52,423 bases of DNA, from the IMG/VR virus record IMGVR_UViG_3300031957_002670, positions 1-52,423 of that record. One strand, given 5' to 3'. Shown here in pieces: positions 41,501 through 48,039 of this stretch (position 1 is the first letter of the stretch; every line of letters begins with the position of its first letter). A program made the translations under genes and the position numbers. The notes below the pieces were generated by a model. It saw nothing but the letters and a program-made list of their open reading frames with translations, made no database searches and was not told where the DNA came from. This DNA comes from a virus.

Positions 41501-43282
41501 TACAACACCACTGGAGGTTCTAATAACTTCTTAGGTCAGAATGCAGGACTCTGCAACACCACTGGAAGTTTTAATAACTTCTTAGGTACTAATGTAGGAT
41601 GCTACAACACCACTGGAGGTTCTAATAACTTCTTAGGTTCTAGTGCAGGAAGATACAACACCACTGGAAATTATAATAACTTCTTAGGTCTTGATGCAGG
41701 AAGATCCAACACTAGTGGATCCTGTAACAATATGATTGGTCTTGGTGCCGGTAAATGCGCAACGGTCACTGGACAACATAATACCTTCTTAGGAACTTAT
41801 GCCGGTAAGTGTGCTTCTGGTTCTGGAAATAATAATAACTTCTTTGGTCTGAGTGCAGGATTCAATAACACCACTGGAACTTCTAATAACTTCTTAGGTG
41901 ATTATGCAGGATACAACAACACCACTGGAGGTACTAATAACTTCTTAGGTAATGCAGCAGGATTCTCCAACACCACTGGAACTCGTAATAACTTCTTAGG
42001 TCAGGGTGCAGGAAGATGCAACACCACTGGAAGTTCTAATAACTTCTTAGGTTGTGGTGCAGGATTCTCCAACACCACTGGAAGTTTTAATAACTTCTTA
42101 GGTGCTTATGCAGGATGCTACAACACCACTGGAGGTTCTAATAACTTCTTAGGTAATGGTGCAGGAAGATGCAACACCACTGGAACTCGTAATAACTTCT
42201 TAGGTGCTTATGCAGGACTCTCCAACACCACTGGATCCTGTAACAATATGATTGGTGTTGGTGCCGGTCAATGCGCAACGGTCACTGGACAACATAATAC
42301 CTTCTTAGGAACTTATGCTGGTAAGTGTGCTTCTGGTTCTGGAAATAATAATAACTTCTTAGGTTTTAGTGCAGGATACTGCAACACCACTGGAACTTCT
42401 AATAACTTCTTTGGTTTTTATGCAGGAAAATTCAACACCACTGGATGTTTTAATACTTTCATTGGACGTGAAGCAGGATGCTCTAATACTACTGGAAGTC
42501 ATAATGTCCATATAGGATGTCAGGCAGGCCAAAATGCCGACGCAGATTATAATATTTTTATTGGTCGTTATTCGGGCAGAAATTCGACTGGAGGTTGTAA
42601 TAACTTCTTAGGTCTTAATGCAGGATTCTCCAACACCACTGGAACTCATAATAACTTCTTAGGTCAATGTACAGGATACTGCAACACCACTGGAGGTTAT
42701 AATAACTTCTTAGGTCGTGATGCAGGAAGATCCAACACCACTGGAACTCATAATAACTTCTTAGGTTATCAGGCAGGATGCAATAATACAGCAGGTAGTA
42801 ATAACCTTGCATTTGGTCAAAATGCCGGTCAAACAACAGGCACTCCATCAGGACTGATTAATCTGACGACAAGTAGCAATTGTATTGTTATGGGTAATGC
42901 AAATCATTCATGTGCCGCAATACAAGTAGCATGGACAGTTATTTCTGATATTAGAGATAAGTGTGTTTATGGTGATGTACCTCATGGAAGAGGATTCTTA
43001 CAGAATATTAATCCTATCAAATATTCATTCAAGAATAGAGAAACGAATGAGGTTACTGATGAAAGAGTCAGATATGGATTCAGTGCTCAAGAGGTTGCAG
43101 AACTTGAAGGTGATGAAACAATCATTGCATCAAAATCTAACATAGATAAGTGGGGTGTCACTCATGAGCACTTACTTCCTGTTCTTGTAAATGCAATCAA
43201 AGAACTTGATGTCGAAAACCAAGAACTCAAAGAAAGATTATCTTCACTGGAAGAAAAAGTTAATTCTCTACTGAATAATTGA
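35522..43282 (+). CDS. Giant tail-fibre protein with NTTG repeat array and S74 autochaperone
   Basis: A 2586-aa fibre. Residues 1-710 are shaft-like beta modules (SLEVIGRIGVNTST, YVSGVSTFVGVG, ATTFTGAGTGLTGI) shared in style with the two fibres upstream. Residues about 714-2440 are roughly 100 units of 17 aa with the plan NNFxGxxAGxxNTTGxx. The end is a peptidase S74 intramolecular chaperone: SDIRDK with predicted cleavage before Ser2475, then FLQNINPIKYSFKNRE, RYGFSAQEVAEL, and a C-terminal coiled coil. S74 domains fold trimeric fibres and then cut themselves off. The repeats recall YadA-head-like beta-rolls, which is inference. It is likely to be the main host-recognition fibre. Confidence 0.9.
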   Translation: MTKYTSKDFKDLKVGISSFSDGKTSLEVIGRIGVNTSTSENAVDVVGSVNISEDLYVSGVSTFVGVGTFGSDLYVGGDLYVKDDVVFDEIVAKDLNITGVATVGTAFTVNGPSNLVDTFVSGALTATTFTGAGTGLTGITSATNATNIYGGATGQLLYQAQPGITSAFESGSTNLILASRGPNNPPQWVASAPAGAVEGILIFDEGGQVGLGTTYSGLDFRGLDVTVTGGNNGGIATITVSQQTYVEQAGVSTSVVGGAASVTQLSVNNTGISTLGVVEINAGIITATAGAAVTVYGDLIGTASTASFATTASFATTAFNLASPGGISVGFATIATNVIGGIASVTSLSVNNTGISTLGVVEINAGIITNTFAGAAVTVYGNLIGTASTASFATTAFNLASPGGISVGFSTTATNVIGGIASVTQLNVDVGISSFADFKITSSGVGATVGASVGITTYYGRGTELTGIVTTITAGPYITIDQSIGNVTITGIANTANVLTDSIVVSGITTLNTVSANSLIVSGITTLGVVTGATYYGNGNNLTGIVTSLIAGANISLSGSQGEVTITGLAYTANVVAESLVVTGVSTLGFITGAESIGVTTIYTENIVGGTATFSGNVTIGGTLTYEDVSSVDTVGFVTARSGLNVGYSTGPSGIGATILPDGNATFAGTVTATSFAGISSFAKELRQDADGNIFAGDATTGGGYDPSTGSACFNIFMGCNAGNSITDGCYNNFLGNSAGRCNTTGGFNNFFGANAGLSNTTGGFNNFLGSNAGSSNTTGNYNNFLGSNAGYNNTTGKKNNFLGQDAGRRNTTGNNNNFLGSNAGYNNTTGTHNNFLGANAGLSNTTGTFNNFFGCNAGLSNTTGSDNNFLGRNAGRCNTTGCFNNFFGCNAGCSNTTGTGNNFIGQDAGRSNITGTCNVAIGQGAGYGNTTGTQNIFLGFRSGFAAGGSGSYNFFAGEYAGQFNTTGGCNVFIGRRTGRCNTTGGSNFFVGYLAGFSNTTGTSNNFIGREAGGNNTTGSNNNIIGEASGRFNTTGSGNNFFGQCAGRYNISGNCNNFIGWGAGFSNTTGGFNNFFGSNAGLSNTTGSCNNMIGRGAGQCATVTGQHNNFLGTYAGKCASGSGTHNNFMGFCAGTFNTTGGSNNFLGFSAGRFNTTGTSNNFLGNYAGRSNTTGNYNNFLGQFAGRYNTTGNNNNFLGNYTGFSNTTGNNNNFFGSSAGKCNTTGGSNNFFGPSAGRCNTTGSCNNFLGRNAGYANTTGSCNNFLGASAGSCNTTGNNNNFFGYLAGFSNTTGSCNNMIGRGAGQCATVTGQHNNFLGTYAGKCASGSGTHNNFMGFCAGTFNTTGGSNNFLGFSAGRFNTTGTSNNFLGNYAGRSNTTGNYNNFLGQFAGRYNTTGNNNNFLGNYTGFSNTTGNNNNFFGSSAGKCNTTGGSNNFFGPSAGRCNTTGSCNNFLGRNAGYANTTGSCNNFLGASAGSCNTTGNNNNFFGYLAGFSNTTGSCNNMIGRGAGQCATVTGQHNNFLGTYAGKCASGSGGYNNFFGLSAGFCNTTGGSNNFLGVQAGYCNTTGCFNNFLGNGTGISNTTGSCNNMIGRGAGQCATVTGQHNNFLGTYAGKCASGSGNNNNFFGSNAGLLNTTGSFNNFLGRSAGYLNTTGGCNNFLGHYAGRNNTTGGYNNFFGFNAGLCNTTACHNNFLGSCAGLSNTTGSFNNFLGNSAGRNNTTGGYNNFFGQFAGCSNTIGRKNNFLGHDAGRLNTTGCFNNFLGAYAGRSNTTGSDNNFLGRNAGRSNTTGSENIFLGNGAGYCNTTGCRNIIMMRGAGSCNTTGSHNHFFGNYAGKLNTTGSYNNFLGLNAGFSNTTGSYNNFLGRYAGRCNTTGTDNNFLGHGTGLSNTTGSCNNMIGLGAGKCATVTGQHNTFLGTYAGKCASGSGGYNNFMGFCAGTFNTTGNYNNFLGLSAGTFNTTGNYNNFFGNSAGCSNTTGGFNNFLGNIAGRYNTTGGSNNFLGQNAGLCNTTGSFNNFLGTNVGCYNTTGGSNNFLGSSAGRYNTTGNYNNFLGLDAGRSNTSGSCNNMIGLGAGKCATVTGQHNTFLGTYAGKCASGSGNNNNFFGLSAGFNNTTGTSNNFLGDYAGYNNTTGGTNNFLGNAAGFSNTTGTRNNFLGQGAGRCNTTGSSNNFLGCGAGFSNTTGSFNNFLGAYAGCYNTTGGSNNFLGNGAGRCNTTGTRNNFLGAYAGLSNTTGSCNNMIGVGAGQCATVTGQHNTFLGTYAGKCASGSGNNNNFLGFSAGYCNTTGTSNNFFGFYAGKFNTTGCFNTFIGREAGCSNTTGSHNVHIGCQAGQNADADYNIFIGRYSGRNSTGGCNNFLGLNAGFSNTTGTHNNFLGQCTGYCNTTGGYNNFLGRDAGRSNTTGTHNNFLGYQAGCNNTAGSNNLAFGQNAGQTTGTPSGLINLTTSSNCIVMGNANHSCAAIQVAWTVISDIRDKCVYGDVPHGRGFLQNINPIKYSFKNRETNEVTDERVRYGFSAQEVAELEGDETIIASKSNIDKWGVTHEHLLPVLVNAIKELDVENQELKERLSSLEEKVNSLLNN
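36284..36766 (+). repeat. Tandem near-copies of 249 and 234 bp in the giant fibre shaft
   Basis: Copy A 36284-36532 and copy B 36533-36766 encode SVNNTGISTLGVVEINAGIIT and NLASPGGISVGF in the same order, differing mainly by a small in-frame duplication of the SFATTA segment in A. A third partial start follows at 36767. Confidence 0.85.
38766..39383 (+). repeat. 618-bp duplication, copy 1
   Basis: It covers ten 17-aa units plus two 18-aa units (206 aa). The encoded protein is identical to copy 2, and I found no base difference in the stretches compared. Confidence 0.93.
39384..40001 (+). repeat. 618-bp duplication, copy 2
   Basis: Directly adjacent to copy 1 and in the same frame. A third copy of only the marker module begins at 40002 and soon diverges (CAATGCGC instead of CAATGTGC). 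Confidence 0.93.
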
Positions 43283-43322
43283 TTTTATGGTATAATATAT
43301 AATAGTATTGAATGATAAATGA

Positions 43323-44222
43323 ATGAATAAAACTTTTTACTTTATGGCAGGACTCCCCAGATCGGGGAGTACTTTGCTTTCATCAATTCTAAATCAGAAT
43401 CCAAGATTTTATTCTGGACCATCAAGTCCAGTTCTTGGTGCAATGTTTGCCGTAGAGCAAGACTTTATGGGTAATGAGTTGTATCATGGATATCCAAAAC
43501 CAGATCAAGTCAGAGAGATCATTGGTAGCATTCCACATCATTTTTATAGTGATGTTCAACAACCAGTTGTCTTTGATAAAAATCGTGCATGGACTGCAAG
43601 AGTTCCTTATATTGAAGGATACATTGGAGAACAGGCAAAGATTCTTGTTCCAGTTCGTAGAATAGATGAGATTCTAACTTCTATTCTGACAATGATTCAT
43701 CGAAATCCTTTTCAGGAAGGACAACCAAGAATTAATTTTATAGATGAACAATTAATCAAAACTGATATTCCTATTAATGATTTGAATAGATGTATGTATC
43801 TTCTTGGTGGAGGTGGTATTGTTTATGAGTCACTGAATGCGATTATGATGGGATTCCAACAAAATGTGCGTGACAAAATGCATTTTGTGGACTATAATGA
43901 TCTTGTAGATAATCCCGAAAAAATAATGGAAGACATCTATGATTTTATTGGGGAAGAGTTTTATGATCATGACTTTGGATCAATCTCAAATATTCATAGG
44001 GAAGATGATTTGATAACTTATGGACTAAGTGATATGCATCAGGTTCGTTCTAAGGTCAAGAAAACTTCTCCTCCACCAGCATCAATTCTCCCTGAAGAAA
44101 TTATCGATATTTATGAACAAAACAAAAGAAGACTTGAATTTTGGGGAACACCTGATATTGTTACGGTAACCCCTAAGGTAAAGGCACCACTTACAAAGGA
44201 TAATAATATTATCTTTAAATAA
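43323..44222 (+). CDS. Sulfotransferase
   Basis: A 299-aa sulfotransferase-family protein. The PAPS 5'-phosphosulfate loop is LPRSGSTLL at 11-19 and the 3'-phosphate element is VPVRRIDEILTSIL near 109-122; both are intact. A late structural end (EEIIDIYEQNKRRLEFWG) is typical of the family. It would move sulfate from PAPS to a sugar or Tyr acceptor. It follows the giant fibre by 40 nt; TATAATAT at 43291 stands at late-promoter spacing. With the GT9-like and carbamoyltransferase genes it forms a surface-chemistry cassette. The acceptor is unknown. Confidence 0.88.
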   Translation: MNKTFYFMAGLPRSGSTLLSSILNQNPRFYSGPSSPVLGAMFAVEQDFMGNELYHGYPKPDQVREIIGSIPHHFYSDVQQPVVFDKNRAWTARVPYIEGYIGEQAKILVPVRRIDEILTSILTMIHRNPFQEGQPRINFIDEQLIKTDIPINDLNRCMYLLGGGGIVYESLNAIMMGFQQNVRDKMHFVDYNDLVDNPEKIMEDIYDFIGEEFYDHDFGSISNIHREDDLITYGLSDMHQVRSKVKKTSPPPASILPEEIIDIYEQNKRRLEFWGTPDIVTVTPKVKAPLTKDNNIIFK

Positions 44223-44225
44223 ATA
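44218..44225 (+). promoter_or_regulatory. T4-type late promoter
   Basis: AATAAATA overlaps the sulfotransferase stop, 22 nt before the next ATG. Confidence 0.5.
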
Positions 44226-44247
44226 ATAGAGAGTTAACTAAAACAAA

Positions 44248-44586
44248 ATGGCAATTACACATACAAGAACAATTGAAAATCTTGAAGTCAGAAATGATGG
44301 AAACAATATAGTTTGTAATATTCAAGTTAAATGGGTATCCTCTGATGATTCTGATGTAGAAAGAACTACAATTGAAGGTTCTGAAACTTATCAAGTTAAT
44401 TCTGAAGATGTTACTCCAGATTCTGAAGGATTTGTTGCATTTGCAGACTTGACTGAAGAGATTGTATTGGGATGGATTGCAGATGAACTTGCAAATTCAA
44501 ATACAACTCAAAATAATGCTTCATGGATTGACTCTGTTCTTAATCCCCCAGCACCTGCTACAGTAAACAAAGAAACTCCTTGGTAA
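44248..44586 (+). CDS. Small virion-type protein, DUF7936-like
   Basis: A 112-aa protein starting MAITHTRTIENLEVRNDG, with a beta-rich middle (NIVCNIQVKWVSSDD, TTIEGSETYQV), a helix EEIVLGWIADEL and an end NPPAPATVNKETPW. The MAITHTW-like start and PW end are shared by small proteins encoded beside fibre genes in many marine phages. A structural or accessory role is probable but unproven. It precedes the glycosyltransferase by 4 nt. Confidence 0.65.
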   Translation: MAITHTRTIENLEVRNDGNNIVCNIQVKWVSSDDSDVERTTIEGSETYQVNSEDVTPDSEGFVAFADLTEEIVLGWIADELANSNTTQNNASWIDSVLNPPAPATVNKETPW

Positions 44587-44590
44587 TTTT

Positions 44591-45490
44591 ATGGCAAAAC
44601 TTAAGTATTCTATATTTCATGTTCAAGGTGGGTTTGGTAAACATATTGCAGCAACAGCAGTAGCTAAATGTATTAAAAATAATCATCCAGGTAGACAACT
44701 TATTGTTGTTTCTGTCTGGTCTGAAATATTTCAAAATCTTCCATTTGTAGATAGAGTATATCAACTTGGTAATACAAGTTATTTTTACCAAAGTTATATT
44801 GAAAATGAGGACTCAATAATTTTTCATAATGAACCTTATTTCACTACTGATCATATTCATAAAAAACTGCCTCTGATTCAAACTTGGTCTAAGATGTATG
44901 GATTAGAATATCGTGGTGAAATGCCAGATATTAAATTCAATCCTTTACAGAAAAAGATTGCAAAAGAATTTTGGGCAAGTCGTGCAAACGAAAAACCGAT
45001 TATGGTTCTTCAAACTAATGGTGGAATGTATAATGAACAGAGACCATATCTATGGGCAAGAGATATGCCTGTGGCACTTGCACAAAAACTTGTAGATCAT
45101 TATTCTGATAAGTATCATATTTTTCAAGTCAAAAAACCTTCTTCTGAAGCATTGGATGGTGTGGAAGTGGTTCAAGATCCAATGAGTAATATGGAACTTG
45201 TAAGTATCTTACTGAATAGTGAGAAGAGAATACTTATTGATAGTTGCCTACAACACGCAGCAACAGCATTGAAATTACCTTCTGTGGTATTATGGAATGG
45301 AACTAGTCCAAAGGTCTTTGGATGGGATATACATACCAATATTCAAGCAGAGAAACCTGCCAACTTTAAACTTCCAAATAGTTATTTGTTTGACTTTGAT
45401 TTTACTGGAGTAGAAGCAGAGTATCCTTATGTGGATGAGGATGAAGAAATCTTTAACTTTGATAAAATTATAGAAGCAGTTGATAAATGA
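44591..45490 (+). CDS. Glycosyltransferase family 9-like protein
   Basis: A 299-aa protein with the two-domain layout of GT-B enzymes. The N-terminus FHVQGGFGKHIAATAVAK is the glycine-rich acceptor-side loop, and the donor-side motif DSCLQHAATALKLPSVVLWNG near 217-237 matches the D-S/T-G-x-x-H-x-A-A element of GT9 (heptosyltransferase-like) enzymes, with Cys-Leu-Gln replacing the usual small residues before His. It would add a sugar to a glycan or protein. It shares 4 nt (ATGA) with the carbamoyltransferase gene, so the two are translated together. Confidence 0.8.
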   Translation: MAKLKYSIFHVQGGFGKHIAATAVAKCIKNNHPGRQLIVVSVWSEIFQNLPFVDRVYQLGNTSYFYQSYIENEDSIIFHNEPYFTTDHIHKKLPLIQTWSKMYGLEYRGEMPDIKFNPLQKKIAKEFWASRANEKPIMVLQTNGGMYNEQRPYLWARDMPVALAQKLVDHYSDKYHIFQVKKPSSEALDGVEVVQDPMSNMELVSILLNSEKRILIDSCLQHAATALKLPSVVLWNGTSPKVFGWDIHTNIQAEKPANFKLPNSYLFDFDFTGVEAEYPYVDEDEEIFNFDKIIEAVDK

Positions 45491-47169
45491 ATGTTATTGG
45501 ACTTTATGGTGCGATTGGATGGAACGTTTTAATTTCTGATAATCCTCGTTTGAGAGAACAAATGAATGAAAGTTGGACACATGGAGCAAGTGTGTCTTTA
45601 TTTTCTAATGGAAATCATGTAACTAGTATCAGTGAAGAAAGACTTACTGGTATTAAATATGATGGAAACTTTCCACGAAAATCGATAGACTATTGTTTAT
45701 CGACAGGAAATCTTTCCAAAGAAGATATTGATGTAGTTGTCGTTCCATCGATGGCAAATACAAACTTCTATAAGAATTATATTAATCAAACTCTTCAATC
45801 TAAAGTTAAAAGATATTTTCCAAAAGCAAAAGTTGAGATAGTATCACATCATATGTGTCATGCATATTCATCAGTGTTCTCTTCAGATTACAATGAAGGA
45901 ACATTTATTACGATGGATAATGCTGGATCTATTTTATTCAATTCTACTGGCAATGCTTTTTCTACAGAGAATCATTCTATAGGATACTTTAATAAAGAAA
46001 AAGGTATTTTTAGGTATCATCCCGGTATTCCTGAAATGAATAACTTTGGAAATTATTATTGGGCTTGGGCATATCAAATTTATGTTGAGATGGTTCAGAA
46101 ACAAATTGATATTACTGATCCAAAGTATCGTGAGACATTCTGTGGCAAGGTCATGGGTCTTTCGGCATATGGTAATATAAAGGAGTTTGAAAAAGATTAT
46201 CGACAAACTTTCGAAGGTATCCCTTCAGTTACATTCAATTCTTTTCCTGGACAGGACTATGTTTATGGGAACATGAGTCCAGAGAACAAAGCAAGAACTC
46301 TTCAACATAATTTTGAGCAGGGAATGCTTGTTTATATGAAGACACTCAAAGAGCAAGGATATATTGATGACAATCTTTGCCTTGCTGGTGGTGTGTTTCT
46401 GAATATTCTCACAAACTCTGTCATTCGTAAGAATGAAATTGTAAAGAATATGCACATCCCACCATTTCCTGACGATACTGGATTATCATTTGGTGCTGCA
46501 TGTTATGGTGTTTTTAAGACAAAAGAAAAAGTAACTCTCCCACATAATATTTCACTTCTTGGACGCACTTATAGTGACGAAGAGATTGAGAAAGCACTTG
46601 AAGGGAAAAACTATAAGAAGTTTGATAACTTTGAAGAACTGTGTGAGAAGGTTGCTAAACTTCTTGCTGATAATAAAATTGTTGGATGGTTTCAAAATCG
46701 TTCAGAGTTTGGACCTAGAGCACTTGGTTCTCGTTCAATTCTGATGAACCCATCATTAAAAGAAAATAAAAAGACAATCAATACTCGTATTAAACATAGA
46801 GAAGAGTGGCGTCCATTTGCGGGCATTATGCTTGAAGAATATCAAGAAGAATACTTTATAGATGTATATCCAAATGAATATATGCTATACTCTCTGGTAG
46901 TAAAACCACATCAAAGAAAGAAACTTGGTGCGATCACACATAAAGATTTCTCATGTAGAATTCAAACTGTAAATGAAAAATTGCATCCAGAAGTTACAAC
47001 ACTTCTTCAAAAATATAACAAAGAAACTGATTGTCCGGTTCTTTTAAATACTTCTTTCAATGATAATGGTCAACCAATTGTAGAGAATCCAAAAGATGCT
47101 ATTAAAACTTTTGAAAGTATTGATCTAGATTGTCTTGTAATTGGAAATTATTTTTTAATCGGAAGTTAA
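45487..47169 (+). CDS. Carbamoyltransferase (NodU/CmcH family)
   Basis: A 560-aa enzyme, normal family length. The N-terminal Kae1-like domain shows HGASVSLFSNG, SEERLTGIKYDG, SHHMCHAYSSVFSS (metal-binding His residues) and DNAGS; LAGGVFLNILTN closes it. The C-terminal YrdC-like-fold domain shows FQNRSEFGPRALGSRSIL and REEWRPFAGIMLEE, then LLNTSFNDNGQPIVENP. Such enzymes carbamoylate sugar hydroxyls from carbamoyl phosphate and ATP. Coupled to a glycosyltransferase and near a sulfotransferase, it probably decorates a glycan, either on the virion fibres or on the host surface. Confidence 0.93.
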   Translation: MNVIGLYGAIGWNVLISDNPRLREQMNESWTHGASVSLFSNGNHVTSISEERLTGIKYDGNFPRKSIDYCLSTGNLSKEDIDVVVVPSMANTNFYKNYINQTLQSKVKRYFPKAKVEIVSHHMCHAYSSVFSSDYNEGTFITMDNAGSILFNSTGNAFSTENHSIGYFNKEKGIFRYHPGIPEMNNFGNYYWAWAYQIYVEMVQKQIDITDPKYRETFCGKVMGLSAYGNIKEFEKDYRQTFEGIPSVTFNSFPGQDYVYGNMSPENKARTLQHNFEQGMLVYMKTLKEQGYIDDNLCLAGGVFLNILTNSVIRKNEIVKNMHIPPFPDDTGLSFGAACYGVFKTKEKVTLPHNISLLGRTYSDEEIEKALEGKNYKKFDNFEELCEKVAKLLADNKIVGWFQNRSEFGPRALGSRSILMNPSLKENKKTINTRIKHREEWRPFAGIMLEEYQEEYFIDVYPNEYMLYSLVVKPHQRKKLGAITHKDFSCRIQTVNEKLHPEVTTLLQKYNKETDCPVLLNTSFNDNGQPIVENPKDAIKTFESIDLDCLVIGNYFLIGS

Positions 47170-47172
47170 TTT

Positions 47173-47416
47173 ATGAATTTTAAAGTATACACAAAAGAAA
47201 ATTGTCCTCACTGTTATAAGATTAAACAAGTACTGGAGTTGACAGGAACACAGTTCGTATCTTATAATCTTGAAGAAGACTTTACGCGAGAAGAATTCTA
47301 TGCTAAATTTGGTAGGGGTTCTACTTTTCCGCAAGTAGTATGTGACAATAAAAAAATTAGGAGGATGTGTTGACACAATCAAATTCCTCAGAGAACAACA
47401 AGTCATCAAGTCTTAA
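47173..47416 (+). pseudogene. Glutaredoxin with a one-base frameshift
   Basis: The frame opens as a glutaredoxin: FKVYTKENCPHCYKIKQ with active-site CPHC (Cys11, Cys14), then STFPQVVCDNKK. At a run of seven A (47350-47356) the frame breaks and stops at 47373. Skipping one A restores LGGCVDTIKFLREQQ, the conserved GG-C/S-D glutathione-binding end, stopping at 47416. One base too many in the A run is the simplest reading. A sequencing error or programmed slippage are alternatives. It lies 3 nt after the carbamoyltransferase stop. Confidence 0.85.
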
Positions 47417-47424
47417 CATAAATA
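47417..47424 (+). promoter_or_regulatory. Late-promoter-like site before a decayed gene
   Basis: CATAAATA directly after the ancestral glutaredoxin stop, at the place where a late gene would be expected to start. Confidence 0.4.
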
Positions 47425-47427
47425 AAA

Positions 47428-47855
47428 ATGAAGACCACATAAATCGTGGTGTTGAATTCTTGCTCAATGGAGGTAAGAGAAAGCAGACACAACCATTTCA
47501 TATTATCTTTGAAAAGATGGTCTGCTTTCTGAGACGGGAAGTAACTATCTATTTCGAATTTTCTATCAGAGCAAAGAGAAACATTGATTTCTAATGTTAC
47601 AACAGTTGATGAACTCAAAGGTCTTTATGAATCATCAGTGACTGGTATTGGTACTGAAGTAGTTGTAAATTCACCAGTAATGCCTGAGTGGCATTCTGTA
47701 AATATCTAAAATCTCATAATGGTAATATTTCATTTTATGGTGCTACTCCACTCAATTATTTTAGTTGTTATATTGGCGGAACTGCTTGGGGTACAGTTCT
47801 TGCAGATATCACTAATAAATACCTCATTGGCACTTTTCACTACAATGCTGACTGA
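47428..47855 (+). pseudogene. Remnant of an unidentified gene, broken in several frames
   Basis: No long frame exists, but successive pieces in changing frames read like one protein: RGVEFLLNGGKRKQ and QPFHIIFEK, then DGLLSETGSNYLFRIFYQSK, then ETLISNVTTVDELKGLYESS through VNSPVMPEWHSVNI, then SHNGNISFYGATPLNYF and GGTAWGTVLADITNKYL, ending with TGA at 47855. Breaks fall at or near short A runs. At least three shifts would be needed to join them. I do not recognise the ancestor. This stretch and the broken glutaredoxin form one decayed patch. Confidence 0.6.
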
Positions 47856-47883
47856 TAGGACCACTTGACAAACTGTCACAACT

Positions 47884-47909
47884 GACCTCCACTTTTACGA
47901 GTGGGGGTC
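47884..47909 (+). terminator. Hairpin without T tract
   Basis: GACCTCCACT pairs with AGTGGGGGTC (10 bp, one T-G) around TTTACG. It is followed by TTATAGTATG, not a T run, so it may be a terminator relic or an RNA structure near a promoter-like TATAGT (47911-47916). Confidence 0.4.
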
Positions 47910-47937
47910 TTATAGTATGTGGAGTTATACCAAGGAG

Positions 47938-48039
47938 ATGACCACTACTCATAAACTAATCTTCATTGTGTCATTCATGTGGATGATGAATTGGGGGACC
48001 AGAATTGTGTATCAAGGACTATCTCATGCATTGTATTAG
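47938..48039 (+). CDS. Possible 33-aa membrane peptide
   Basis: The frame MTTTHKLIFIVSFMWMMNWG... contains one hydrophobic segment (about residues 7-18), enough for a short membrane helix. AGGAG is immediately adjacent to the ATG, too close for a good ribosome site, so the start is uncertain. It overlaps the following metallopeptidase-like gene by 14 nt. Weak but plausible as a small phage membrane protein. Confidence 0.35.
   Translation: MTTTHKLIFIVSFMWMMNWGTRIVYQGLSHALY

Larger units (their letters stand above)
37660..42840 (+). repeat. 51-bp (17-aa) coding repeat array, about 100 units
   Basis: The unit reads roughly AATAACTTCTTAGGT, six variable bases, GCAGGA, six variable bases, AACACCACTGGA, six variable bases. 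Synonymous positions in the fixed parts are nearly invariant, which points to ongoing homogenisation by recombination. Some units are 18 aa and carry ATVTG or ASGSG instead of NTTG; these form a marker module found seven times (at 38783, 39401, 40019, 40280, 41204, 41720 and 42236). Confidence 0.97.

Noticed and set aside
37660-42840. The regular array as a CRISPR
   Set aside because: The whole stretch is one open frame with a 51-bp period and no spacer-repeat structure; it encodes protein repeats.
37660-42840. A diversity-generating retroelement behind the variable repeats
   Set aside because: No reverse transcriptase, template repeat or adenine-specific pattern is visible in the window.
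38017-42848. Several minus-strand open frames across the array
   Set aside because: They repeat with the array and have Leu/Pro/Lys-rich composition from the complement of the 51-bp unit; they are shadows.
43279-43296. TTGATT with TATAAT before the sulfotransferase as a sigma70 promoter
   Set aside because: Only 6 nt separate the boxes. The TATAATAT may instead be a weak late-type site, noted in the gene entry.
47350-47360. Programmed frameshift in glutaredoxin as the favoured explanation
   Set aside because: No stimulatory stem or internal Shine-Dalgarno at proper spacing was seen, and the neighbouring sequence is also decayed; a simple indel is more likely.
47865-47893. TTGACA at 47865 as a promoter
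   Set aside because: No -10 box at 16-18 nt spacing; the TATAGT at 47911 is too far away and has a poor -35.
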